This document shows positions 21,401 through 36,400 of a stretch of DNA of 64,000 nucleotides, in pieces; the first letter of the stretch is position 1, and the number at the start of each line of letters is the position of its first letter. The stretch is from NCBI GenBank assembly GCA_914767715.1, contig OU612072.1, positions 22,816,001 to 22,880,000 of the forward strand, written 5' to 3'. The DNA comes from Membranipora membranacea. Lineage: Eukaryota; Bryozoa; Gymnolaemata; Cheilostomatida; Membraniporidae. A program made the translations under genes and the position numbers. The notes below the pieces were generated by a model. It did not search any database, was not told the origin of the DNA, and was given only the letters and a program-made list of their open reading frames with translations.

Positions 21401-24400
21401 ACTGATATCGCAATGTCGGCCAACGACCAAAGCAACCCAATATACAAATCTACAAAACCAGCTAATTCTAGTCCAAAATCTGCGAAACGCAGTAGAAGTT
21501 TTTCATGTTCTAGACTCTAGAGTAAGCACCTCGGCACTCCCAAATGATCCAACCAATACCAACAACATCGCAGGTTCACAGCCTTGTGGTAGTAAAACGG
21601 ATGCGCATGACCAGCCGAATTTGAATTGGAATTGGAAAAAATAACACAAATGAGTGAAAAGCAAGACATCATTCTAAACAGGTTAGCCAAGGCAGAAGGC
21701 GCTATCCATCAACATTTAAAAGGAGAGTTCACTGTGCTGACAGATGGCTAAGTAGTAGAAATAAAAGTAGATCGAAATTTCAAAATAATGTAAACAACAA
21801 TCAAAAATCTGATTCCGCCACAACATCACAACAACAGACCAATTTAATGGAATTGTCTCCAACAACGAATCACAATGTATGGCAAGATGTTGACAACTCC
21901 AAAGTTAAATCCACCAACACGACCAAACGAAATCGCCCAAGACAACCACCTACCCCAGCACCTCAAAGTAACACAGAGAAACGCAAGAATACTACAGAAT
22001 TCAAACCTGATAACAACATAGTTGTTTCTATCCAGAAAACATCGCAAGAATTCACAGGATTCTCTCATGACCTAGTGAGAAGGACGATAAACCAGGAGTA
22101 TGGACCCATTCTTATCGAAAAAATTAGTCCATACAAATTTAACTTCGACAATCCACGTATTATGATCCAGATGGATTCTCCTGCAGCAGCTGACGCTATG
22201 ATAAAGAAATGGAAAACAACAACTTTTGGGGATTCCCATGTTAGGAAGACCATTCACCCCAAGACATTTACTGTCAATGTGGCTGTGTTGAAAGGTGTGC
22301 CACTGGATGTCATTGACGCAGAACAGGAGGAGCAAGTACAAAGTCAGTTCCCTGGAGCAACAACTATCAGGCTCCAGAAGAATGGTAAACTTCTTCGTAC
22401 TTTTAGGGTTAAGTTCATTAATTCAACACAACTTTTAACAGCCATCAACCAGAGAGGTTTATCACTTCCCTCGGAACAAATTATATGTCATATTGAAAAA
22501 CATATCAATTTTTCAATATTGCTCATTTAAATATTAGAGGTTTAGCCGGCAAGCTTGATGAGGTAAAGAGCATTTTACAAACTGAAGATTTTCCCATTTA
22601 TTTTTTTGTTTAACTGAGACTTTCATAAATCAGAATGAAAAGAACAATTTTCACACCATTCCTGGATACGATATGATTCGGAATGACAGACCCACAGAGT
22701 TATTATATGCTCTAGAGTGGACAATGCAGTGCTAAAAACGTCCTACTTAATTATTGCGAAATCCATGACACAACGCAATCTGGTTGTGCATGGCTAGTGC
22801 CTCTATCATATAACTTATGATTGAGAATATACGTATTGGGCATGGTAATTTAGATTTTTAGAGCGCTTATAGCCATTTTTTGCGGAAAATCATTTTTGTG
22901 ACAGCAAGGTAGTTACAGCAGGTACTCTCTCTTTCTATTCCATGACGCAACAAAATCTGGTTGTGCGTGGATAGTGCATGAATCATTGACTTTCTCATTT
23001 AAAATATTAGAATTAGACATTCAAATTTAGTTTATGGAGCACCTATAGCCATTTTTTCAGATAATTTCACATGTAACACCATTTACATCACATGCAGGTA
23101 TTTCATCTTCCAGTCAGTATAAAAATTTTCTTATTCGCCCATTAAAATATATATTTATCAACCGCAAACACATGAGCTTAAATCGCAATGACAGAGCTTT
23201 GACTGTGTCCTGTCACTCTAACTAATATGTCGCACACTCAGTCGGTTCATTTTATCTGTTCAGTTCCAGCTACTGATGATGATTTGTGATAACATGGGGT
23301 ACAAGTAGCCCGTGGAAAAGCGATTGGAGGTGAAAAAGTTTGCTGCTTGCCTTTATCGTCTTTAGATTTTTTAGCAATATCTTAGTAAAACTTTTCATGT
23401 CACACTATTAGATGACTTGCAAGTGATTTCTTTAGCAGTCAGGGGACAAAAACGATTTGTGTTATCCCCTTAAAACACTAAAAATCCCAACCACCAACAC
23501 ATCATCAGGATAAAATCTGAATTACCTGGCTAACCAGTTTTTGCCCCTACCACTTACCTGCCAGTTTAACTGTGTCCTTTCTCTCTAACTAAAATGTTAC
23601 ACACTCAGTGATTTCATTTTATCTGTCTAGTATTGTAACTTCATATATACAATGCGTATAAGTAACCCGTGGTTCAAAAATTTTGAGTTTAAAGATCTCG
23701 GGTTTTGGTTTGTCTATGTCATTTATCGCTCTAAATTCCTTCTCCGGGGTGGCCACTCGTGTTTGTATTGCCGAAACTATTCAAGCCAACACAGCAGTTT
23801 AAATCAATAAATACATAAACGCTTCTGCTGAGTCACTGAATATCAAGAAAGCGTCAAATGGAAAACTCAAGATTCATACTTGTCCAGATTGACTCTAGAT
23901 TTTCTTAAATTCCCTATCTCAGTCTGGAAAATTGTGTGAAAATTGCAGTAAGTTATCAGTTGCAACACATTATGTACTTTGCAACTCCAATCTTCAGTTG
24001 AGAAGAGTACAGAGGGCGTAATGTAATTTATTTCATCTTTAGACCACATAATATAATAGTATACAATGTGAATTAAAATCTTTCAACCCAATTTATATAT
24101 ATCATTGGATCAAATCTTTCTTTTCGCACTCACCCTCTGCGTTCTACCAACTTTCAGAAAATTCCACCCACACGACTGATATTAACATGGTTATATGAGT
24201 GCTGAGAAAGCCAATATAATTTCGCATTCTTACCGATGTGACATTTTTAAGTTTGCAGATATTTCAGATTTCTCACCATACTCAAAAAAAGAGATCATAT
24301 GGCTCAGGGGGGGGGGGGGGGGGGGGTGTGTGATGCAATTTTCTCTGATGGTTGTTTATTTGTAAATGTAAACATCAACATCATATACTATACTTTTACA

Positions 24401-27400
24401 CCTTCGCATCCGATCATTCCTACACAGTCTGCTTGTACTTCATTAAATCAAAAATAAAATAAGCCCCCTGAGTGTGTTACGTGTAAGTACGAGAGACAGG
24501 AGACAGCTAATATTGCTGGCAAGTGGCAGGGAAAAAATTAAGCTAGCCCAGTAAGTTCTATTTCATCACAATGATGTGTTTGCGGTTGAGATTTTGGCTT
24601 ATTTTAATGGGAAAACATAGAAATATTTTCCAATGGCTGCGAGTGATAATACCTGCAAGTGATCCACATAGTATCACATAAAAATCTTTCCAAAAAAATG
24701 GGTATAAGCAATCTAAAAATCTAATATTTCCATACCCAATACGTATATTCTCAATGATAAGTTATATGATACAGGCACTAGCCATGCACAACCAGATTGC
24801 GATGTGTTATGGATTTCGCAATAATTAAGTAGGACAAAAACTGATGCTATATTTGTACACATCGTCCACTCTAGAGTATATAATAACTCTATGGACAGAC
24901 CTGAGAATGCTGGTGGGGGTCTTCTATGCTATATAAAAACTTACATAAAATATGAACTTTTACCATCACTTGATCAGTCCGTGCCTGAAAGCTTAAGTTT
25001 AGTTGTCAAACCAGATTATCAGAGAAAATTTGTTGTCTCTTTTGATTTACAGGCCTCCATCTAAACCAGTTTCTTGGAACAACGACTTTTTGAGACACAT
25101 TGACAATTGTTCTGATATATCAAATGATGCCATCATCATGGGTGACTTTAATGTCAACCTAAATGACGAAAAAGTAAAGAAAAACTGGTTCAGAAATATT
25201 GTTTCCCAATTCTCACTGACTCAGTTAGTGTCAAGTGACACAAGGGTCAGGGAAAGGTCAAGCACTTTGATTGATCACATCTATGTTTCAAATCCGCAAC
25301 AGTTTAATGACACTAAAGTTCTAAATTATTCCCTGAATGATCATTTCCTTATTTATACATCAAGAATTCTAGGAAAGGGTTTTAGAGGACCTAGAGAGAG
25401 GACAAAGATCACATACAATGATTATCGTCATTTCACAGATATTAACATCCGCAGAGTTTTTGGTAATATTGATTGGAACGAAACCTTGATGGAAAACGAT
25501 CCAGACATGATGTTAAACAATTTCAGTCAAAATTTCATGGAACTTGTCAACCAACTAGTTAAAGTAAAATCCAGATTTGTTAAGTCAAAAATCCTCCTAG
25601 TGTGGATGGATGATGAAGTGAGAAGGGAGATGAAGTTGCGGGATACATTCAAATCAGACAAGGATTGGGTTGACTATCGTATCAAAAGAAATCTAGTGAC
25701 AAACTTGATCCGTAAGAAAAAGAAATTGCACATGGTAGACCTTGTCAAAAATAGTGACTCACATAATACAAAACCGTTATGGAATGCTTTGAACGTCAAT
25801 CCGAAAAGATGTTCTTTTTCAGTGTCGGACCTAAATGCAGAGACTTTGAACACTCACTTCACTACTATTGCAGATGTTTTGACTCGTAAATTGCCAACTC
25901 TTCATGCCAGAATGGACCCTCTCACAAAAGCGAAAATGAACCGAATTCCGCATTTGACACCATCAGACTGTATCAAACACATGTCTAGTATCTCAAACAA
26001 TAAATCTACTGGTTCTGATAATATTTCAGTGAAAATACTGAGAAAAACATTCCCCTATATTGTTGACATCCTTACTGACATGATAAATAGATTTTTGTTT
26101 GAAGGGGTTTTCCCAAAAGAATGGAAATCAGCTAGAGTCACACCTATTTTTAAAGGTGGTGATAGAAATGTTCCATCCAACTTTCGACCAATCTCAGTTT
26201 TACCAATTTTATCCAAAATCTTTGAGAAACACATCACCTTCAGGCATATTTAGAATCAAATAAAATCCTATACAATCTACAGTCAGGTTTCAGAAAAGGT
26301 TTCTCTTGCGCAGATGCTATGCATAAGATATTTAGTGATTTTCTAGACTATAAATCTCAAGTTTAGTACATTTCTATAATATTTCTGGACTTTAAAAAAG
26401 CGTTTGATTGTGTTGATCATGCTATACTTCTTCAGAAATTGTCTAGATATGGCATAATTGGATCATCCCATAAACAGTTAGTTTCTTTTTTAAATAATAG
26501 AAAACAATATGTAACATTCAACCAGTTAAATTCCACATCACTACCTAGCTACCTACCTAGGAAAAGTGCCCCTCAAGGCTCAATCACTGCCCCAACATTA
26601 TTTTCTATTTTCATCAATGATCTTGTAAACTTACGTTTTTTCTCAACTGTCAATGCTTACACTGATGATACTATTTTTATAGCCAAAAGTCACAACATTT
26701 CTCAGTTAGAGAGATCTTGCAATATTGATCTCAGTGAGATAAATCGATGGTGTAAGTCAAACAAAATGGTGTGCAACACACAAAAAATCAGACACCTACA
26801 TGAAAATGACCCAACCAATCATGCACCTACATGAAAATGACCCAACCAATCCTTGAAGGTGTAACTGCGTCACATACACTGTATGTGACACGCCTAGGTG
26901 CATGACTCTACATGAAGTTAGGCATTGTATATTGCACTGTCATGGTTGCCATGGTCTTAATCTGATTAATTGTTATACTCTTCCGCATTTACTTCCATTT
27001 TTTGCACATTTAATTACCATCTAAATGCGGAGGTTGGCCATCAAAATATTGACGTATCATCCCACCTGTTTCTATTTTTACGACCTATTTATACAGGTCA
27101 GTATAAAGAACAGTGGTTTTTGCTCTGAAGATGCAGTTACAACTTGGCGTTGCAATTTATCAGTTGCCTGGGGCATTTGCCCCAGGGTGTAGTTCAGTAA
27201 TAAAATCATCAAAACTGCCGAAAAACTGCATTCAGTATTATAAAGTAATCTCATATGAACTCTGCCAGCAGTGAACTGTCGTGATCTTTCTCGATCCGAC
27301 AACTGCACTGTATTTAAATATTGTCATAGTTAAAGGTAAAGTGAGAAATATTTACACAGCCTTGGCAGGCTGTCTGGGATGGTGTGACACACCCCCTACA

Positions 27401-30400
27401 CAAGAGATCAAGCCTAGGCTAGTTACACACATGTATCAGTTTCACTTTGGTAACCTTGCTATTATGTTGACTCTAGTATCTCTTGATCAATGAACTTCTT
27501 TATTGATTTTATGGTGGGCATGCAGTATTGTTCGTTATGATAAAGTATCATGGTAAGGGTACACCGCACATTTTGCTGTCTATAACATAGCATCAGTGTG
27601 TACACTGATTTTGGATAGGCTCTTTTGCTCCTGCCCATTGTTAATGTTAATTAGTGGTCGGACACTAGGCGTTTTTCCAAAAAATGCCTAAGTTTACATA
27701 GCATTACTTTGTAACCAGTTGTGCTATCCACAATCTGTAAAAATATTTGAATTCTCCAGCTCTTTATCTGTTAGGATTTAAATTTTGGTATGCATTGGAC
27801 AATGCATGTATACATGCTGCCCATTGACCTAGGGGAGGAATAAAGCATTTGTGATTTCTGAAGTTTTATTTTCAAACTCACTTTATGACATTTAGTCACA
27901 GTACAGATCGCCCAATAGAGTGTCTGAGTTGGATTTATATGCACAGATGTGTCGGTTATTGATTTGCGATATATGATCTTATGATATTTATTGCTGTAAA
28001 GCTGAACTTACATAAAAAACAGCAAAAAATGATTGTTATCGATTTGAAAAAAATATTTTCTGATGATCAAAATATTATTTTAGTTTTTGATAGTAAAAAC
28101 AAAAATGACTACCATGCATCAAAAGTATGAGTCACCATCAGAGTTGTCAATCTCACCAACATGACTGACTACAACGTTCTGCCTCAACCAGCTCTCCTTT
28201 GTCGTTCCGCCCTCCCAGAAGCTCCATGTCCAGCCCCAACTATAACAACTTTTCGTGGTGGGGAGCCTGAAACAACAAAACAGGAAAGCGTGTTATGATG
28301 TTGTGTATAGCATGTGAAATACAATAATTGTTACACAAAGGTGTGTGGTTTATACTGTATACTGTATTGGGGGGGGGGGGGGAGACTCACCATCAAAATC
28401 TGAATCATCAGCATCAACGTCTGTTGCAGAGTATCGGTTATCCATCTCATCAACTTCACCAACTTGACTATCCTCTTCTGATTCACTCACTGCCACTTGA
28501 CTAGTAAAAGAAAGAGTTTCTTTATATTGTGAAACACAATGCATATCATGAACCAGAAAATTTTGTGTAGTAGAAGGCTTACTAGTTGCACAAGTATATT
28601 TTTATCTTTTGACAAATTGAATTTGATAGAAGGTCAGGTGAATGATATTTTTCTCATATATCATTTTATAATTTAGCAATTTTATTTAGATATTCAGATT
28701 CACCATAATTTGTAACCCTACTCACCTCATTTTCATCATCAAGCTCTGAGCCAACTCCTCCTGAACATTCATTAAGCGCGCCAGACTCATGAATCCTAGT
28801 CCTAGAGCTTGCCATTGAAATATTTTTGTGACTGAAATTTTCTGAAATCCTAACTTGAGTTTTGTTTTTCAAAGTGAAAGCAAAGTGAGTCCCCAAATAT
28901 CTTTTCTAAAACTCTACCCAATCACATAAGAGTATGAGGAAGATGATCCAATAAAGATTTTGAAGAAAAAACTGCACTATCATTGGACATTTGGTTGTCA
29001 TAGTGACTGAGCGTATATATCCGTCATTGGTATTAGACCACACACTGCATGAATGCGTATATATACGTCATTAGGAGGCAATGAGTCTAGATTGGGTAGA
29101 TATTTTCAGAAGTCAAAACAAAACCCTCAATACCTTTTTATGATTATTCATAATTCCCTTAACACATCAACTTCAACATTAGCATTGAGTAGCAGGTAGC
29201 ATATATATTTTTTCTAAGCGTGTTTATTGCAGGTGCAATTATTTTTATTATCTTTATTACTAACCATTGGTAGCAGACTAAAAATTAGCAGCGACCCTTT
29301 TAGGTTTTGTAGAAAAAGAGGAGGCAAGGCTACCCGATTGCCGTAATATCTTTGACAGTCATGTGGGTTGTCACATGCCCCAATTTTCTAGCGATGATGG
29401 CAACAAAAACCGATAAGTAGGTATAGGAAATTTGGATATTTACACCGACATGATCCATTTCGTATTGTCGGTTTTGCACGTTGTCACACTTTGTCCAGGG
29501 TTTGTTACGTTTTGCACATGGTGTCATGTTTTGTGCATTTTTCACCTGATGTGCCTCAACAAGCAAATGATAACTCCAACTTTAGCAAACATTGGCAACC
29601 ACAAAGTTCATTTACAGACTTTATATGATGTTATAGTTGGTATCGAGCATTGTTCTCACCTTTTTACGATCTACACTCTGATGACTAATCAACCTCAGAC
29701 CCTCTCTCTCAGATATAGGTAGTCATGATAAATGTCAGTTAACAAATGAATTTGGGATAGATTGCCAATCTGGACGCTACTGCACAACTTATGAGGACTA
29801 CAGAAGCGCATCGAACAAATATAGTATTTTGCGCTATGTAATTTATTATTAAAAAATTATTTCTTTTTCTATGCTTCTTAGTTTTTTAAATTTTGATATT
29901 TTGATAATTAATTTTAACACCGTTGAATTCAAGGAGCAAATGTGACCATGTATTTGTGAATAACATCAAAAAATAAGAAAGGTATTGATGTAGTTAGGTG
30001 AATTTTTAAGAAAAAGGCTTTTTCCGCAAAGAGCTGTGTTAAATTAAGGAAGGGCCGGGGTTTTATGATGTGACGAGGTTTGAATGTAGGTAATGGTGAA
30101 GTGGATGGCTGGTGTGCTCTGTTACATGCGGTTGAACTGCATCCTCACTCCAGGATGCAGAGTAGTTCTCCAAGTTTGGAGTCCGTCCGCGGGAACCTCC
30201 TGATTTCTGGGTCCAGCAACTTGTCAGGCATGTATGTGTGGACACAGCATATGAGTTATATGCAGGCTGATTGGTCATACCATGGATTAAAAACCTCAAT
30301 TCTATAGCATTTCATGGAAAATTTCATACTTTAAACTTAATCAATTTAATTTACTATAATAGTGAACAGTGAAATTACAGGATAAACATAATTAACAAGA

Positions 30401-33400
30401 ATCTACAAACAGGACACATTATTTTGGAGGTATCTCTTCATACAACAAGAAAAGATAACCCCCAAGCCAATTGTTTGTGATAATTCAGAGTCCTCATGTA
30501 TGTTTACCTGTAGACTGATTTAAACTCCTTGCACGGTATAACATATGTCAAGGTTAACTTAAGGTTATTTTCATGCTCAGGTCATTTTCATCAGGTCATT
30601 TTCATTCTGGGTCATTTTCAATGTTTTCCGTATTATATCTCAACAATATTTTTATTCAGGTCTAGTTTAGTTGTTATTCCCATGTATGTATTATAGGTTT
30701 TTTTGTCAAACATATGATTGTCGGGGAAGCGCATGAGTTTTATACTATTCAATTGACTTGCTCCAGGACCAATAGAGCTCCCTGAGCCAAGCTACTAGAA
30801 GTGCATATCATGCTAAGGAAACCATGACTTGAATGGTTATTATTATTATTATAATCTCATATGGCACATAGCTCCACAATATACCAACTCTATGGACTCG
30901 GAAAGATCTTCCTTGTGATTTTTTGATGGTTTATTTAGTCAACGCAAACAGGTATGCATCTTTCAATGTCAATTGTCAACCGGCAGACATGGGTTACTTT
31001 GATTACAGATTTTAGCAAGAAATTGATCTATGAATACTGAATTGCAATCCACCTATTATGATAAAGGGAAGGTAACCAAAATATGTGCAGCTCTTCATTC
31101 ATAGCTCTAGATCAATTTTGATCCAATTTGCTTGCATTTAGAGTTTGAGCCACTGGCAAAAGGGATCAGGATATTTTTCCCTAGTTTTTGGAGTTGTCCT
31201 AGGCCATGTGGATGGTAAGAGTTAATAGTTGGATTTATTGGGATTGAGAACCTAAAATCATAAACTTGATTTGAAAATTTTGCCATGATGACCTGAGAAA
31301 TGTTTTAAAATTAAATAGAAGATGCGAGTAACATGCTCTGATAGTACAGCATGTTTTGCGTGTGTTGACATCAGTCGAAGAGGATGACCTTACAGGCTTA
31401 GTCAAGTTTGTCAACCAGATTAAAACATGCTACTCCAGATTAGGTGATGTTGGACAGCTAAATTACAGCTAAATTACATCACTATGCTCCAAATTGATGA
31501 CCTAAATGACCTACTTCCTCCCATGTTCCGGTAGGAATGGATTGAGAAACACAGACTAGCCAGTACTGAGGATCAACTTTATCCTTTCCTGCCTTGATGT
31601 CCTTCCTAGAAAGGAAGCGGAAAGTGGGAATGAGGTTCGCTGCGAGAACTGGTGAGGCTATATCAGTAACAAGAACAGATACAAGGTCACAAAAGGTAAA
31701 CTCAGATGCAGGTAGTAACGCAATTACCGAGCCAGTCAATAAGTCAGTCACATGTTGCATTCATCCCGAAACAAAACATTCATTGATTGACTGCAAGCGA
31801 TTCTCTAGTCTCTCTATAGATGAGAAGTACAAAGCTTTGAAAGTGTGTCATTTCTACTTTAGGTGCTTGAGTAAACACCCCAGGAATAAATGGAAAGCTA
31901 TTTCAAAGCCTGTCTCTAAATGGCTGCTTTAGACTTGACGCCTACATCAACAATATACCTGGAGCCATACTGAGATGGCGGGAACAGCAAGTTGCTTTAG
32001 TAGGAGACATCTGCTAGATGTACAACTCCATCCATATAGAGATGCTGGTACAGCAATGCCATAGACTCTTGCGGCGTGACATAGATTCCCGCTGACCAGA
32101 TGTATACTCTATAACCAGAGTTAACACGGGAGACCGCCCAGCAGCCGTCATAAGTGCATAGGCCGTTTACATGACTGCAGAGATGAATGCATCCTACTTT
32201 CCAAAAGTAGCACTACTACTAAAGCTCTCCACCTATGTGGACGACATGGTTGACTCTGCCCCTGAGAATCTGGTAAACCCCTCTTCAGATTCAAACCCTA
32301 CATATAGGACCTAAGTGCTCTGTGTTTAATAGGAACCAGTCTCAGAAATGATAGTGACAGAGGTCAAGCTTAACTTTTCTCCAAAGAAGAGAGGAGTTGA
32401 TCCAGGACAGAACTTGACACAGGATCAACTACCATCAGCCATACCAAATGTCCTAAGTAGACGCATAGTTTTAGAGCAGACAATAAAGACTTATGATCCA
32501 TTATGAGTGTACTGTGCTTTTACACTGACAGCCAAGACTCTGCTCAGAGCAACTTGGTCACCGAAACTAGGATAAGATGAACCTTTGCCTGAGCAACTCA
32601 GGACACAGTGGATGACTGTTGCGATTTAAACAAGTATGCAATATAGGAAACAAGGTTCCTAAGCTTTCTCTAGACACTGAACAAATCATTCCACAAAACT
32701 ATATTACCAAAAGCACCAAGTGTGATAGTGTGATAGATTCTGAGGGTGTTCACATGACATTTCCCACAAATATGTTCTCAGTTGGTGCTGCTGTGGCAAC
32801 TTCATATAGGCTGGTAAGACTAGGTTCAATCTCACACATGATATGAACTTGTACTATCTCTAAACAAAAGGTAGGCCTACAACAGCATATACCACTAAGT
32901 CCCTCAAACAGTGGCACATCGATTTAGGTCACAATATGAATTATGAAGATATAGTCAAACTAGCCGACTAGCCGGCATGACTATCAGTAAGTCGTCCCAA
33001 CCAGGTTCCTGCATAGTGTTTCAAGAGAGTAAGATGACCAAACAGTCGAAAAGTCAGGCTGACAAACCAAGCCTGACTGCTGCACCTCTGCTGCGTGTCC
33101 ACAGTGACATACGAGGCCCTTTAGGTCCCCCATCCAAACAAGGCCATCGCTATTTTATCAATTTTGTTGATGAATACTCTTCTATGTTTCTTTATTTATT
33201 GTCTAATGTCCAACGATGAGTCACATGTAACTTTCAAAAAGGTCCTTGGTGATATAGCTCCTATAGGGCAGGTAAAACAGTTACACACGGACAACGGCGG
33301 TGAGTACACAAGTAAGGACTTCCTGTCAGTATTACTCGCAAGAGGTATAAAACATATTACAACAGCTCCACACTCACCATATCAAAATGGTAAGGCAGAA

Positions 33401-36400
33401 CGCTTCTAGCGCTGTCTGATGGAACTGACAAGTGCTAATACTCCAAAACAGCTTTTGCCAGTACGCAGTCTATCTCTGAAATAGAGGACTCCAGCGAAGC
33501 ACTGGTAAAACTGCATCTATGAGCTATTTTCAAAATACAAGCCTGACATGCGAAAGATCCATACATTCAATGCTAAGTGCACATACAACATCAAACCGTA
33601 TAAACAAACTAGACTAACAAGTTAAACGTGGCATCTGCATCTGCATCTCCTTGTTTAGTTTAAAGAAATCTGATGACAATGACAATCTAATGCTCTTGAC
33701 ACCTGGTTATTTTGAAAGGTGGGGGTGACCAAGTCAATTTTCATTATCAGAATTACAGTATTGTCGAAATGTTGTAATGTATAGTAATGAGTAATAGAGC
33801 AACCTAGAGTAAGACTCGTTTGACCTCTTCAAAAAGTAAGGGCATGTTGAGTACTCTGACTAACTAAATAAGGGCACTGCTAAATATTATCCGAAGCTAT
33901 ACCTGCTTCAGATTCCTCTCAGTGTGCATACAGCAGCCTCGGCTAACCCTCAGAGATTCTATAATCAGTTGCAACCTCAGAGTTCAGATGGTTTGCATGG
34001 TGTCACATTAATAACATATATGCCTGTGCTGATCCTCGGAGGATTAATGTGTATATAAACACTCTTTATACGATTCTCTGAGGTTGCAACCTCTGTCAGT
34101 TTGTTTAGACCATAGCATCATTGATAATACGCTGTCGCTTTCTGTGAAGGACAACTTTGGTTATAACCTTTATGTGTCAAGCAGCAATTATAGTTATTAC
34201 CTTGATTTTATCGAACTGATGCTGCCCAGGAAATCTTGAAAGGCTGAAATAAGTTGCTAGTGCAGTCTTGTCAACATAAATAAATCAATAATGATTGATT
34301 AGAAATAAGTATGTGATTTGTTGATGTTTTTTTAGAAACTTGCGTGATATATCAACACAAAACTCAAGGCCAAGTAGTGTTTTGCTGTTCAGGCGATGTC
34401 AGCTCACTGGTTTAACCATTTAATCAACCAGAGACAGTAAATTTTGTATAGCTTTTGTAGATTTCACCGTAGAGTAATGCAAAAACTTGTTGCATATTAG
34501 TGTGCATTGCCAAAGACTTGATGAGTAGCAACAAAAGCCCAAAATTTTCACACAAACCTAAGAATGACTTTTCAATTGTGAGGCATGAACTGTTGTCAAA
34601 ATAGTAAAACGGAATAGAATTATTTGACGCTTTCAGACAACTCCCATTCTATTCAACATTTTTACATACATTTCCTGTTGCCAAATGCGGGATTTTGCGT
34701 TTCTATAAAGAATATCTTTCATATGCCATGATCTCAATACTGACAAATATGTACTTAGATTGTTACCATGTAAGTATAGCTTCCTCAGAGATGTCATTTC
34801 AGCAATGCTACAGACACAGAAATATGATTTCCACATAATTCCTTGTTTTATACCATTTTTTTCAGATAGCCCAGAGATTTCTTTGCCTTTGACAGATCTA
34901 ACTAAGGGGCCTAGGTGAAATAAATCTTTAGAAATAAATTAAGGCTGTGATGTTTTGATCTTTTTGCAAATTTAGATGATGCATCAACACAACAAGCAAT
35001 GTTTAGTAATTTTTTGCTGAGCAGGTGCTGTCCGTACACTGGTCTCATCATCTTATCAACCAGAGACAGAATGTGTTTAGCTATTGATGATTTTTCCTCT
35101 GAGCAATGCATAAAAACTGTTGCTTAGTAGCATTCATTGCCCAACACTAAAGGAGTGACTACAAAAAAAAATCTCACGAGGTATATGATGATTTTCTTCA
35201 GCCAGGGAAAAAAAAGGATCACTTTTCAATTGTCAGGCAATTAGGCGCATGACTAATTCTCAAAATAAGAGAACTGTGTGGAATCGTTGACAGTTTCAAG
35301 TGATGAAAGAACTCCTAATCAATTCAATTCTGATACTCGTTTTTTGCTACATGAGGGTTTTAGTGCATTTAGAAAGATACCCTTCATGTGCTTTGACCTG
35401 AATGATGACAACAGTAGGATAAAGATGAATAAACTGATGCATCGGCAAATTGGTGTCATTACCTTTCACAATCTTTCACTGTTGGCAATCATCAAAATCA
35501 CATCGTCAAATTCAATTGCTATTCTACGCCATCACTATCTGCTACACACTACTATGGCTAGTAAACCTACTTCATAATCATTTGCACCTATCATAATAGT
35601 GTGTAGCAGCTAGTGATGGCGTATAATGACAATTGAATTTGACGGATATGATTTTGATGAAATTGTCTCCAACTTATCAATTGAGAAAAGATGAACAGAG
35701 GTGTACAAAGCTGTTGTGAGCCTTTCAAGTTTTTCAACTGTGTTTCCGAAAACTTATAAAATTATTATACACTTGACCACCAAGAACCCAGTTGTTTAAA
35801 AATAAATAAAACAGTTGATTGAAATCAGTTGTCATATCACACGCCACATCCCGAAGCATGGGCGGCAAAATACTATTATATTAGCTCGATAACTCACAAC
35901 ACAACTCAACCAAAAAAAAGGATTTCTCTTTACAATTAGTTGATTGGTTTTTTTGTCTTTTCTTCTTTTGTGGGGATAACTTGGGTTCACACAATTTCCT
36001 TATTGCTCTGAAAAGGTTCAAGGTTAAAACTACTTGTAATGGCAATTGTGCAATCTATTGACTCTAAGAATAGGTCAGAACACTGCGCAATGAATCACAA
36101 GATATTTGCTAAAGCTAACCGTATAGGACATTAACCATTCTATTTCCCAACCAGTAAAGGAATCAGATAGTCATAGCTAGCGGCCCCCACAGGCAACCAG
36201 CATAAAAGGTTCATTGGACACCCCCTGTTGCAATAACCGCATCAGTTACAGTTTCAACTGATAACCCAGCTATCCGGTGGCGAGAACATAGGCCATAGAT
36301 TATGACACTTCACCAAATCATCAGCATCAGCCAAATAAAGAGGACATCAATATAGACTAGCCTGAGGACCCACACCAGCCTATTACGCTTTGACCAAGCT

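Noticed and set aside
33164-33409. Separate 81-codon gene.
   Set aside because: It is the frameshifted continuation of the copia integrase remnant.
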